From Rhizobium sp. 18055 (GTDB taxonomy: Bacteria > Pseudomonadota > Alphaproteobacteria > Rhizobiales > Rhizobiaceae): a stretch of 64,000 nt of DNA. Each line of letters starts with the position of its first letter. Within the stretch, counting starts at the first letter, position 1. The notes below the pieces were generated by a model that was given only the letters and a program-made list of their open reading frames with translations, ran no database searches and was not told the origin of the DNA. This document shows, one piece after another, positions 34,250 through 42,751 of the stretch. The DNA lies in contig NZ_CACSKD010000005.1 of assembly GCF_902706285.1 (NCBI RefSeq), positions 1-64,000 of the forward strand, written 5' to 3'. The translations under genes and the position numbers were made by a program.

Positions 34250-37200
34250 ATGAACGGATCGCGATCAAATTCCCCCCGGCCTTCCGACAGGGCGTCACTC
34301 GACGCGCTGAACCGCACCATTGAAGGGCTGGAGGCCCGCATCGAAGGCCTGATCGGCAACGGCATCCGCGACCAGCGCGCCCGCCCGCCGGCGCCCGAAC
34401 GCCAGCCCGCCCCGGCCACCTACGCACCCCGCGCACCCTACGCTGCTGCCGAGCCGCGTCCCGATCCACTGGCTGAAATTCGCCAGCGCCAGCGCATGCT
34501 GGAAGCAAGCCGCGAGCGCGCTGCCCGCGAACCCGTTGCCTACGCACCGCGCGAACAGGCTGTTGCCTATGCTCCGCAGCCAGCGCCGGCTCCGATTGCA
34601 GACCATGTCGCACCGCAGCCACGGGCGGCCATGCCGCAGCCGGCAGCACCGGTCGCTGCCCAGCGTCAGCCAGAAGACACGATGACCGAAATCGCCCAGG
34701 CCCTCGTCAGCCTGCGCCAGGACCTGAAGCGCGATATCTCCGAAGGTGTCGCCCGCGAGATGGACGCGCTGCGCAGCGAACTGCGCGAGATCAAGACGAC
34801 GGCTGCCGACCAGCCTTTCGCTGAAGACATTCACGCCGACATGAGCCGCCTTGCCGACAGCATCAATCATCTCGCTGCCCGGTCGGAAACCTCCGACACC
34901 CAGGGCCTGCGCGGCGAGTTCGACGAACTGCGCTCGCTGATGGACGGGCTGGCGCGCGAGGATTCGCTGCGCCACATGGACCAGCGCTGGGACGGCTTCG
35001 AAAACCAGCTGCACGCGCTCGACACGTCGGGCCTGCAGGAAGAGCTGGTGGCGCTTGCCTACCGCCTCGACGACATCAAGCGCCATATCGGCGGCATGGG
35101 CGAAAGCCCGGCCGTGCGCGCACTCGAAGACAAGCTGATTTCCATCGCAACGGCGATGGAACAGTTCGGCAGTATGATCCAGCCGCATGACCGGGCGATG
35201 TCCGAGCAGTTCGCCTCGGTCGATAGCCGCCTGGACGAGATCACCCGCGCGATTGCCGCGACCGGCCGTGCTGCGACCGCAGGCGATCCCGCCGTGATGC
35301 ACCGGCTGGAAGGCCGGTTGAGCGGTCTTGCCGAACAGATCGAACTGATGGGCAACAGCGTGGCCAACCGCGCAAGCCCTGCAGACGGCCTGGCCGAACG
35401 GCTGGAAGCGCTGACGGCCCGTGTCGAGGAAGTGGCCAACGCTGAAGCGACATCGCGCCTCGACGAACGCCTCGAGCATCTGTCGTTCCTGCTCGAAAAG
35501 AGCCAGCGGGCAGCGCCGCAGCCGGAACTCACCGGCGCGCTTGCCGATATCTCCCGCAAGATCGATGCGCTGGAAAGCGGCTCGGTCAACGACGCGCTGG
35601 CGCAGCGTCTCGACTATCTGGCGCGCCGTATCGACGAAATGGAATTCCAGCCGCTGCAGCCGATCGCCGCAGCGGTCGGTGACGCAGCCTTCCTGCGCAT
35701 CGAAGGCCGGCTGAGCGACATCGCCGCCCGTCTCGACGAGAGCACGGCGGCACCGGCGACAGACGCCAATGCGCTGCGCAATCTCGAAGACCAGATCGCC
35801 AATCTTTCGGCCCTGATGAGCGAGCCGCGCCCGGGCGCCGAGATCGCCGTCGATTTCGACCGCCGCATGGGCGCCATCGAAGACTATATGGCGACCAGCG
35901 ACGAATATATCGTGGAAGCGGCCCGCCAGGCGGCCGAAGCCGTCGTCGAAGCCTATTCGCGCAACGGCAGCATGCAGGGTGGCAATAGCGGCGTCGATAT
36001 CACGGCGCTCAGCGCGCTCGCCGCCGACCTTCGCCATCTCGAGGATCTGAGCCGCAGCGGCGAAGAGCGCACCCACAAGACCTTCCAGGCGCTGCACGAA
36101 ACTTTGGTGCATATCGCCGACCGGCTCGACGATATGGAAAGCCGCTCCGCAAGACCAACGGCGCGGATGCCTGTGGCCGACGTCGATTTCAACGTCGATC
36201 CTTATGCGCTGGTCCATGCCGGCGCCGACGAGGACGAGAAGCCCGTGGTCTTCGGCACAAGAGCGCCGGAAGCCGTGCGCAAGGCCGATATCGTGCAGGA
36301 GCCATCCGCGCCTGTCATGGCGGCCACTGACACCAGTGCGCTCGCCATCGAAGCGGCCAGCAAGCCTGCAACCACGGCTGTCGCCAGGGGCAGCCTGCTC
36401 GTCAGCCTCGGCAAACGCCTGATGCCGGCGAAGAAAGCAAAGGCGACGGGCGAACGCACCATCATCGACCCGGCTCCCTCGATCGATCCTGTCGATGTGA
36501 TGCCGGCCGAAGCCGCCAACGAACCGCTGGAGCCCGGCTCCGGCGCACCCGACGTCAAGAAAATCCTGGAGCGCGTGCGCGCCAGCCAGAATGCCGCCCG
36601 CACCAATCCGAAGCCGGCGAGCGACACCGATCGGGCCGACTATATCGCAGCCGCCCGTCGCGCCGCACAGGCTGCCGCCATGGAAGTCGATTCCAGCGGC
36701 AAGGCCGGTTCGGTGAAGGGCGAGAAGAAGTCACGGATCAAGGACCCTGCAAAGGGGAGCGCTTTCTCGCGCTTCCGCCGCCCGATCCTGCTCGCCGTCG
36801 GCGCCGTGCTCCTGGCGATCATGGCGTTTCCTCTGGCGCGGACGCTGACTTCAGGCGCGCCTGCACCGACTGCAGAAGTCGCGACACTTTCCGATAACCA
36901 GAACAACGCACTGCCCGTCGATAGCGAGACGGCGCCCGAGCCGATGCAGTCTTCGGCACCGGTTGCTGCTGCACCTGAGGCACCGGCAGCCGCAACGCCG
37001 CCACCGGCCACCGCCAGCGCAATGCTGACGCCGACCGAACCTGCTGCGCCGGAGCGGCTGACGGAAGCGGCACCGCTTGGCGGCAACGGCGCGACAGCGC
37101 TTGCGCCATCGGGTGCGCCGCAGGACGCCTCCGGCTTCATCGCCAGCAATAGCGCACCTGTCACCGCAGCGATGGCGCCTGCCACTGCCGCCACAGAGAT

Positions 37201-38074
37201 TGCCGTTCCCGACAGCGTGCAGCCGAAATCGCTTTCGGATGCAGCCAAGGGCGGCGATCCGCTGGCGCTGTTTGAAATCGGCGCTCGCTACAGCGACGGC
37301 CGTGCCGGTGTTACCGCCGATCCGAAGGAAGCGCTCAGCTGGTACCAGCTGGCAGCAGACAAGGGCTTTGCGCCGGCACAATACCGTCTCGGCAGCATGT
37401 ATGAAAAGGGCACCGGCGTCGCCCGCGACATCAACAAGGCCAAGCAGTATTACGAGCAGGCAGCCAGCCAGGGCAACGCCAATGCGATGCACAACCTTGC
37501 TGTGCTGCACGCGTCGGGCGCGCTCGGCCAGCAGGACTATTCCGCTGCGGCAGGCTGGTTCACCAAGGCTGCCAATCTCGGCATCACCGACAGCCAGTTC
37601 AACCTGGCAATCCTCTACGCGCGCGGCAATGGCGTCGCGATGGACCTGACGGAATCCTACAAGTGGTTCGCGGTTGCGGCCAAGGGCGGCGACAAGGACG
37701 CTTCGCAGAAGCGCGACGAAGTGGCCAATGCGATGAAGCCGGACCAGCTGGAAAAAGCCCGCGCCAAGGCCGACCTCTGGAAAGCCGAGCCCGTGGACAA
37801 CAAGTCCAACGGCATCGAGGTTCCCGACGAATGGACCGGCACCGGCACCAAGACATCGAGCGTCGATATGAAGCGGGCAATCCGCAACATCCAGGCGATC
37901 CTCAACAACAACGGCTTCGATGCGGGCCAGCCGGACGGCGAGCTTGGCACCAAGACGGTTGCCGCGATCAAGAATTTCCAGAAATCGATCGGCCAGGAGC
38001 CGAGCGGCAAGATCAACGACGATACAGTGAAGGCGCTGCTCGAACGCAACAAGGCGCCCGCGACCAAGGCCTGA
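34250..38074 (+). CDS. podJ: PodJ-like polar localisation factor (coiled coil, TM, Sel1 repeats, peptidoglycan-binding)
   Basis: This is a 1274-residue protein. Residues 1-160 are Ala/Pro/Gln/Arg-rich. Residues 160-640 are a long run of heptad-like coiled coil with repeated LxERLExL-type units. A Pro/Ala linker follows, then a single TM helix at about 844-862 (PILLAVGAVLLAIMAFPLA) after a basic stretch. The periplasmic side has an Ala/Pro-rich linker, four Sel1/TPR-like repeats (about 1005-1155; YQLAADKGFAPAQYRLGSMY) and a C-terminal PG_binding_1 domain (about 1204-1265; GFDAGQPDGELGTKTVAAIKNF). This domain order is that of PodJ, which marks the old/new pole and organises division and growth in Caulobacter and Agrobacterium. 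A strong terminator follows. Confidence 0.82.
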   Translation: MNGSRSNSPRPSDRASLDALNRTIEGLEARIEGLIGNGIRDQRARPPAPERQPAPATYAPRAPYAAAEPRPDPLAEIRQRQRMLEASRERAAREPVAYAPREQAVAYAPQPAPAPIADHVAPQPRAAMPQPAAPVAAQRQPEDTMTEIAQALVSLRQDLKRDISEGVAREMDALRSELREIKTTAADQPFAEDIHADMSRLADSINHLAARSETSDTQGLRGEFDELRSLMDGLAREDSLRHMDQRWDGFENQLHALDTSGLQEELVALAYRLDDIKRHIGGMGESPAVRALEDKLISIATAMEQFGSMIQPHDRAMSEQFASVDSRLDEITRAIAATGRAATAGDPAVMHRLEGRLSGLAEQIELMGNSVANRASPADGLAERLEALTARVEEVANAEATSRLDERLEHLSFLLEKSQRAAPQPELTGALADISRKIDALESGSVNDALAQRLDYLARRIDEMEFQPLQPIAAAVGDAAFLRIEGRLSDIAARLDESTAAPATDANALRNLEDQIANLSALMSEPRPGAEIAVDFDRRMGAIEDYMATSDEYIVEAARQAAEAVVEAYSRNGSMQGGNSGVDITALSALAADLRHLEDLSRSGEERTHKTFQALHETLVHIADRLDDMESRSARPTARMPVADVDFNVDPYALVHAGADEDEKPVVFGTRAPEAVRKADIVQEPSAPVMAATDTSALAIEAASKPATTAVARGSLLVSLGKRLMPAKKAKATGERTIIDPAPSIDPVDVMPAEAANEPLEPGSGAPDVKKILERVRASQNAARTNPKPASDTDRADYIAAARRAAQAAAMEVDSSGKAGSVKGEKKSRIKDPAKGSAFSRFRRPILLAVGAVLLAIMAFPLARTLTSGAPAPTAEVATLSDNQNNALPVDSETAPEPMQSSAPVAAAPEAPAAATPPPATASAMLTPTEPAAPERLTEAAPLGGNGATALAPSGAPQDASGFIASNSAPVTAAMAPATAATEIAVPDSVQPKSLSDAAKGGDPLALFEIGARYSDGRAGVTADPKEALSWYQLAADKGFAPAQYRLGSMYEKGTGVARDINKAKQYYEQAASQGNANAMHNLAVLHASGALGQQDYSAAAGWFTKAANLGITDSQFNLAILYARGNGVAMDLTESYKWFAVAAKGGDKDASQKRDEVANAMKPDQLEKARAKADLWKAEPVDNKSNGIEVPDEWTGTGTKTSSVDMKRAIRNIQAILNNNGFDAGQPDGELGTKTVAAIKNFQKSIGQEPSGKINDDTVKALLERNKAPATKA

Positions 38075-38096
38075 TCGGCCTCGATCCTCCCATCAT

Positions 38097-38128
38097 CCCT
38101 CGCAGACAGTGTTTGCGAGGGGTTTTTT
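38097..38128 (+). terminator. Intrinsic terminator of podJ
   Basis: An 8-bp perfect stem, CCCTCGCA/TGCGAGGG (38097-38104/38114-38121), is followed by a G and six Ts. It starts 23 bp after the podJ stop codon. Confidence 0.85.
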
Positions 38129-38135
38129 ATGCAAG

Positions 38136-38363
38136 GTGATCGGCGAGCCGCCACTGTTTGCGATCGGGCCATCCAGCGATCGGCCGGACTGCCTGGTGGA
38201 GCAGGCCGTCGATGCCAGGCTCGATGACGCGCTGAAGGAGGCGGAGGCTTTGTGGCTGGAACGCTTTCGAACCGTCACCCTTGCCGAGATCGCCGACGAC
38301 TTCGACCGCCGCATGCCCGGCGACCAATGCAACAGCCACGCGGAACCTTCGGCACCGGCCTGA
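38136..38363 (+). CDS. Small hypothetical protein
   Basis: This is a reading frame of 75 codons with GC-rich third positions and an ordinary helical, acidic composition (LVEQAVDARLDDALKEAEALWL). GTG 38136 lies just after the podJ terminator; an ATG at 38109 is inside that terminator and therefore unlikely. There is no clear Shine-Dalgarno and I recognise no family. It could be real and read with the downstream membrane protein, or a chance frame. Confidence 0.4.
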   Translation: MIGEPPLFAIGPSSDRPDCLVEQAVDARLDDALKEAEALWLERFRTVTLAEIADDFDRRMPGDQCNSHAEPSAPA

Positions 38364-38402
38364 ATTCTAGCAAAAGGCGCGGATCTTTTGTCCGACAGCA
38401 CT

Positions 38403-38472
38403 TGATCCCTTGCCGACCGATCATTTATGCCTTGGCTGCGCCGGGGAACCGCGTCGCGTAGTGCAGGGATCA
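38403..38472 (+). promoter_or_regulatory. Possible structured leader of the TerC-family gene
   Basis: TGATCCCT at 38403-38410 is exactly complementary to AGGGATCA at 38465-38472. The latter holds the only Shine-Dalgarno-like sequence before ATG 38480. Pairing would enclose a GC-rich 54-nt region and mask translation initiation. The pattern is that of a riboswitch-type leader, but it does not match the yybP-ykoY consensus as I know it. Confidence 0.35.
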
Positions 38473-38479
38473 TTAAAGC

Positions 38480-39109
38480 ATGGAAATTTTCACGTCCGCC
38501 GGATTGCTGGCGCTGCTACAGGTCATCGTCATCGACCTGGTTCTCGCCGGCGACAATGCCGTTGTCATTGGCCTTGCCGCAGCCGGCCTGGCACCTGACC
38601 AGCGCAAGAAAGCCATTCTGGTCGGCATTCTGGCAGCGACCGTTCTGCGCATTGGACTGGCAAGTGTGACCGTCCAGCTGCTCGACATCATCGGCCTGCT
38701 GCTTGCCGGCGGCATTCTGCTTCTCTGGGTGTGCTGGAAGATGTGGCGCGAGATTCGCGCCGGCAGCGGCGACAATGCAGATGGTGTTGACGCCGAAGGC
38801 TCGCAGGCGCCGCGCAAGACGTTTGTCCAGGCAGCCACGCAGATCGTCATCGCCGACGTCTCGATGTCGCTCGACAACGTGCTGGCAGTGGCCGGCGCCG
38901 CCCGCGAGCATCCAACGGTGCTGGTCATCGGCCTCATCCTGTCGATCGCGATGATGGGCATTGCCGCGAACTTCATCGCCCGTCTGCTGACCCGCTATCA
39001 CTGGATCGCCTATGTCGGCCTCGCCATCATCGTCTATGTAGCGGTGCACATGATCTACCGCGGCAGCCTGGAAGTATGGCCGCATCTTGCGGCAGCGACC
39101 GGCGGCTGA
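38480..39109 (+). CDS. TerC/YjbE family integral membrane protein
   Basis: This 209-residue protein has about seven hydrophobic segments. The two characteristic acidic helices are present: DLVLAGDNAVVIGLAA near residues 19-34 and DVSMSLDNVLAVAGAA near 130-145. Members are proposed metal-ion (notably manganese) exporters or metal loaders of exported enzymes. The start ATG lies close behind an inverted repeat that could mask its ribosome binding site. Confidence 0.88.
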   Translation: MEIFTSAGLLALLQVIVIDLVLAGDNAVVIGLAAAGLAPDQRKKAILVGILAATVLRIGLASVTVQLLDIIGLLLAGGILLLWVCWKMWREIRAGSGDNADGVDAEGSQAPRKTFVQAATQIVIADVSMSLDNVLAVAGAAREHPTVLVIGLILSIAMMGIAANFIARLLTRYHWIAYVGLAIIVYVAVHMIYRGSLEVWPHLAAATGG

Positions 39110-39145
39110 TCCTTTACAACAGGTCTCCTGACGGCCGGGTTGCCG

Positions 39146-39745
39146 TCAGGGGCCGTTGACGAGCTTGAGGATGAGCGCCTGGACGTTGCCACCGTCGCTC
39201 ATTTCCACCTTGTCGAAATCGCGCCCCCGCTGGCGCTGCCGGCCGGAAATTTCGCCGAGGCGCTCGGTGAGATTTTCGCGGATCTTGCGGCAATCGGGAT
39301 CGTCAGCAGCGGAGAAGCCGAGGCTCAGCGTCTCTATCTCGTGGACCATGTCGATGATGGTGTCGCCGTGCACCCGTTCGTGCTTGCGGATCGCATCGAT
39401 GAAGATATTCCAACTCGCCTGAACGGGTGCCGACAGCTTCGAGGACGGTTTCGGCACGGTGTAGATGATCGTCAGCTTCGGCTTGGCCGTCGTGATCACG
39501 CAGGCATTGCCCTGACGCTCGTATTTTCGCGTCCATGTCAGCTTGAAGGTGGTGTGGGCAATGACGCGCGACTGGCCGCCGACTTCAGGACCGCGCTCGC
39601 CGATCGAGCGATAGAGTTCGGCACCGGTGCTGCCGGAGATGGCGTAGGGTCGCAGTTCTTCGCTGGGCTTCCATTCGGCCAAGGCCATTGAAGGTGCGGC
39701 TGCAAGCAGCGCCCCCAGACTGAAAATTCGAACGTTCGACCTCAC
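39146..39745 (-). CDS. DUF922 secreted protein with HExxH motif
   Basis: This 199-residue protein has a signal peptide (MRSNVRIFSLGALLAAAPSMALA). Its mature domain of about 175 residues matches the DUF922 type of predicted Zn-dependent periplasmic proteases. The HExxH zinc motif is visible in RKHERVHGD near residues 122-129. The N-terminal half is beta-rich (TTFKLTWTRKYE). The real substrate is unknown. It is convergent with the TerC-family gene (36 bp between stops). Confidence 0.82.
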   Translation of the reverse strand: MRSNVRIFSLGALLAAAPSMALAEWKPSEELRPYAISGSTGAELYRSIGERGPEVGGQSRVIAHTTFKLTWTRKYERQGNACVITTAKPKLTIIYTVPKPSSKLSAPVQASWNIFIDAIRKHERVHGDTIIDMVHEIETLSLGFSAADDPDCRKIRENLTERLGEISGRQRQRGRDFDKVEMSDGGNVQALILKLVNGP

Positions 39746-40042
39746 ACCGCCCCCAAACCTGTCTCTGCCGCACCAATCTAGGGGGCCGGGGCATGGGGTT
39801 CAATGACGCATAACTGTCTTCATCCTATCTTTGCGAAGCGATCGGCAGTTACCCCCAGCACTGTGCCGCGATTGTCACAAAACCTGAAAAAAGCCTGATT
39901 AATCAGAATTCTTCGCGTATTGAGAGGCCGCCATGTCGCTGATCGAAAGCCTATCGCAACGTTTTCGGGCTATGGTTGCCTATTCGCATAGGATGTGGGG
40001 AACGCAACGGCCTGCCGGGCCGTTCGCAAAGCGGGGTCGGCT
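39746..40042. promoter_or_regulatory. Divergent promoter region DUF922 / TSUP exporter
   Basis: No gene is supported here. A perfect 12-bp palindrome CTGATTAATCAG lies at 39895-39906 in an AT-rich patch and could be an operator. The TSUP frame is open from GTG 39995, but I place the start at GTG 40043. Confidence 0.4.
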
Positions 40043-40963
40043 GTGACAATCTATCTGCCCATTGCAGAATTGTCGGTGAACATTTTCATCATTCTCGGCA
40101 TGGGTGCGGCTGTCGGCTTCCTGTCCGGCATGTTCGGCGTCGGCGGCGGATTCCTGATCACGCCGCTGCTGATCTTCTACAATATTCCACCCGTCGTTGC
40201 CGTCGCCACCGGCGCCAACCAGGTCGTTGCTTCGTCGATCTCGGGCGCGATCACCCATTTCCGGCGCGGCACTCTGGATGTGAAGCTGGGTTCGGTGCTT
40301 CTGGCCGGCGGTCTGGCGGGCGCCACGGTCGGCATCTGGATCTTCTCGCTGCTGCGCCGGCTCGGCCAGCTCGATCTCATCATTTCGCTGATGTACGTGC
40401 TGTTCCTCGGCACCGTCGGCGGCTTGATGCTGCTGGAAAGCGTGCGCGCGATGCGGCGTGCCTCGAAGAACATTCCGCCCGCTGCACGGCGTCCCGGCCA
40501 TCACCACTGGGTGCACCGGCTGCCGCTGAAAATGCGGTTCAAGAAATCGAAGATCTTCCTCAGCGTCATCCCGATCGTAGCGCTCGGCTTCGGCATCGGC
40601 ATCCTGACATCGGTCATGGGTGTCGGCGGCGGCTTCATCATGGTGCCGGCGATGATCTACCTCCTGCGCATCCCGACCAATGTCGTGGTCGGGACCTCGC
40701 TGTTTCAGATCATTTTTGTGACCGCCTATACGACCGTGGTGCAGGCGGCGACGAACTTTTCGGTCGATATCGTTCTGGCCTTCTTCCTGATGATTGCAGG
40801 GGTGATCGGCGCGCAATACGGCGTTCGCGTCGGCCAGAAGCTGCGCGGCGAGCAATTGCGCGCGCTGCTTGGCCTCCTTGTTCTCGCCGTCGGCCTTCGC
40901 CTGGCCGTGGCGCTGGTGGTGACGCCAACAGATATCTATTCCGTCGTCATGGGTGGTAACTGA
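40043..40963 (+). CDS. TSUP (TauE/SafE) family sulfite/sulfonate exporter-like protein
   Basis: This protein of about 306 residues has eight or so transmembrane helices. The duplicated TSUP motif is visible twice: SGMFGVGGGFLITPLLIF and TSVMGVGGGFIMVPAMIYLL. A His-rich cytoplasmic loop (GHHHWVHRLPLK) separates the halves. GTG 40043 or GTG 39995 may be the start; the shorter one matches the family better. Its stop overlaps the start of the next gene (TGATG), so they are coupled. Members export sulfite, sulfoacetate or related anions. Confidence 0.88.
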   Translation: MTIYLPIAELSVNIFIILGMGAAVGFLSGMFGVGGGFLITPLLIFYNIPPVVAVATGANQVVASSISGAITHFRRGTLDVKLGSVLLAGGLAGATVGIWIFSLLRRLGQLDLIISLMYVLFLGTVGGLMLLESVRAMRRASKNIPPAARRPGHHHWVHRLPLKMRFKKSKIFLSVIPIVALGFGIGILTSVMGVGGGFIMVPAMIYLLRIPTNVVVGTSLFQIIFVTAYTTVVQAATNFSVDIVLAFFLMIAGVIGAQYGVRVGQKLRGEQLRALLGLLVLAVGLRLAVALVVTPTDIYSVVMGGN

Positions 40964-41766
40964 TGCGCCGGCTGCTGCTATTGCTCGTTGCCCTGATGCT
41001 GCTGCCGGCTGCGGCCTCTGCGCAGACGCTGTTGCCCGGCCAGGCACCGCAGGCGGTGGCCGAGGGACTTGAGATCGGCACCTCGACCAGCGAAATCGCC
41101 ATCACCTCCGATTTCCACGGCGCCGACCTGACGATTTTCGGGGCGCTGACCAATACCGACAGCCTGCTGCTGGCGATCGGCCAGTACGACGTCGTCGTGG
41201 TGCTCGAAGGCCCGCGCGACAATGCAACGGTGCGAAGAAAGGAGCGCGTCTTCGGCATCTGGGTCAACACCCGCTCGATGACCTTCGAGACCGTGCCGCA
41301 TTCCTATTCGATGTCCAGTTCGCGGATGCTCGACGACGTGACGACGCCGCTCGATCTGACCGATCGCGGCATCGGCATCGACCATATTCCGCTGACGCCG
41401 ATGGGCTTCCTCGGCGATGCCAGCAATGTCGGCGAATTCCGCGACGCCTTCCGCCGCCTGCAGGAGCGCGGCGGGCTTTATGTTCGCGATCCGAGCGGCG
41501 TGCGCTTCGTCAGCTCGAACCTGTTCAAGGCGAGCCTGCGCCTGCCAGCCAACATTCCGAACGGCGTGCATACGGTGCGCGCCTATCTGTTCCGGAGCGG
41601 CAAGTTCGTCACCGAGAAATCCGTGCCGCTGCGGGTGATCAAGACAGGCATAGAGCAGACGATCACCGATGCTGCGCACGAGCAACCGATCATCTACGGT
41701 CTGTTTGCGGTATTCCTGGCTGTCGTCACCGGATGGGGTGCCAGCGTGGTGTTCCGCAAGGATTGA
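40963..41766 (+). CDS. TIGR02186-like membrane-anchored protein paired with the TSUP exporter
   Basis: This 267-residue protein has a signal peptide (MRRLLLLLVALMLLPAAASA, cleavage near AQT), a beta-rich periplasmic domain and one C-terminal TM helix (IIYGLFAVFLAVVTGWGASVVF) with a short cytoplasmic tail. It resembles the conserved alphaproteobacterial family TIGR02186. It is coupled to the TSUP gene through a TGATG overlap, so it probably assists transport or sensing of the same anion. The molecular function is unknown. Confidence 0.8.
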   Translation: MRRLLLLLVALMLLPAAASAQTLLPGQAPQAVAEGLEIGTSTSEIAITSDFHGADLTIFGALTNTDSLLLAIGQYDVVVVLEGPRDNATVRRKERVFGIWVNTRSMTFETVPHSYSMSSSRMLDDVTTPLDLTDRGIGIDHIPLTPMGFLGDASNVGEFRDAFRRLQERGGLYVRDPSGVRFVSSNLFKASLRLPANIPNGVHTVRAYLFRSGKFVTEKSVPLRVIKTGIEQTITDAAHEQPIIYGLFAVFLAVVTGWGASVVFRKD

Positions 41767-41783
41767 TGACCGGAGGAGAGGAC

Positions 41784-41903
41784 ATGAGAAAGCTTGTTGT
41801 CTGGAATTTGATGACGCTCGACGGCGACTCTTGCCAAGAGTCCTGCCCCACTCTTGCCGCGAGATCATCACGGCTTCGTCATTGTCTAAAAACCGACCAT
41901 TAA
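41784..41903 (+). pseudogene. Remnant of a dihydrofolate-reductase/RibD_C-like gene
   Basis: ATG 41784 follows an excellent Shine-Dalgarno (GGAGGAGAGG). The first 14 codons read MRKLVVWNLMTLDG, which is the typical beginning of RibD C-terminal/DHFR-like reductases. After that the frame is unrelated (DSCQESCPTL...) and stops at 41901-41903. The most likely history is a deletion that removed all but the 5' end. Just behind the break lies a perfect hairpin, GACTCTT-GCC-AAGAGTC. A function as a short leader peptide is a less likely alternative. Confidence 0.55.
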
Positions 41904-41920
41904 GTTTTACCAGTTAGTAA

Positions 41921-41945
41921 TCTCTCCAAGACGAGAGGTTTTTTA
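41921..41945 (+). terminator. Hairpin with T-tract immediately before the transglycosylase start
   Basis: CTCTC-CAAGAC-GAGAG is followed by G and six Ts, and the next gene's ATG is at 41949. The GAGAGG in the right arm is also the only Shine-Dalgarno candidate for that gene (10 nt before ATG). The element could end upstream transcripts, mask the ribosome binding site, or both. Confidence 0.5.
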
Positions 41946-41948
41946 GTC

Positions 41949-42530
41949 ATGCGTATCCGTACTCTCCTCGCCCTTGTGCTGCTGGCCGTGGTTGCCGGCT
42001 GCGCAACGGCGCCGCGACAGACCCGCAACATCTGCGCCGTGTTCGACCAGCGCGACGGGTTGTTCACCAGCTGGCAGCGCTCGGCCGAAAAGGCCGAGAA
42101 GAAGTACGGCGTTCCGGTGCCGATCCTGATGGCGACGATGTATACGGAATCGGGCTTCCAACCGAATGCGCGGCCGCCGCGGACCAAGCTGTTCGGCTTC
42201 ATTCCATGGACCCGCCAATCGACCGCCTACGGCTATTCGCAGGCACTCGACGGCACCTGGGATCACTACCAGTCGGCCACCGGCAACTGGGCGGCGCGGC
42301 GGACCAACTTCTCCGATGCGATCGATTTCATCGCCTGGTATCACTACCAGAACAGCCAGACGACCGGCATCCAGCTGACCGATGCGTACAGCCTCTACCT
42401 TGCCTATTATTCCGGGCCGAAGGGATATATGCGCGGCGACTGGCGCTCGAATGCACAGCTGCAGAAGACGGCGCAGCGATTTGCCAATATGGCGGCGAGC
42501 TATGAACGACAGTTGCAGGGCTGCGACTGA
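41949..42530 (+). CDS. Transglycosylase-SLT-like lipoprotein
   Basis: This 193-residue protein has a lipoprotein signal (MRIRTLLALVLLAVVAGC, Cys18). Its lysozyme-like domain has the catalytic Glu in MATMYTESGFQPNARPP and the supporting GYSQALDGTWDHYQ and AYSLYLAYYSGPKGY motifs. It should cleave peptidoglycan glycan strands from the outer-membrane side of the periplasm. A hairpin with a T-run lies directly before the start. It stands alone on the plus strand. Confidence 0.85.
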   Translation: MRIRTLLALVLLAVVAGCATAPRQTRNICAVFDQRDGLFTSWQRSAEKAEKKYGVPVPILMATMYTESGFQPNARPPRTKLFGFIPWTRQSTAYGYSQALDGTWDHYQSATGNWAARRTNFSDAIDFIAWYHYQNSQTTGIQLTDAYSLYLAYYSGPKGYMRGDWRSNAQLQKTAQRFANMAASYERQLQGCD

Positions 42531-42751
42531 GTTTCAGTGCGTCTCCGCGTTGGCGAACAGGGCGCCAGCCCGTTCTTCAATGTTCTGCTGAAGATACCGA
42601 CCACCGAGGCCCCGCCCGCTTGCCGATCCGGCCAGCGGCCACCATCGATGCGCGCCTGGCGATAGACCTTTGGCTAATTCACCAAAGGCTTGTGAAGCGA
42701 TGACGATCCGCTAAGGTTGAGGTGCAAGACAAACACCAAAAGGGAACATCC

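Noticed and set aside
38403..38479. A canonical yybP-ykoY manganese riboswitch before the TerC-family gene
   Set aside because: The pairing is there, but I could not find the conserved loop sequences. I kept it as an unclassified structured leader.
42531..42751. A hidden small gene between the transglycosylase and the binding-protein gene
   Set aside because: The stretch has no frame with a start, Shine-Dalgarno and coding bias. It looks like ordinary promoter DNA.
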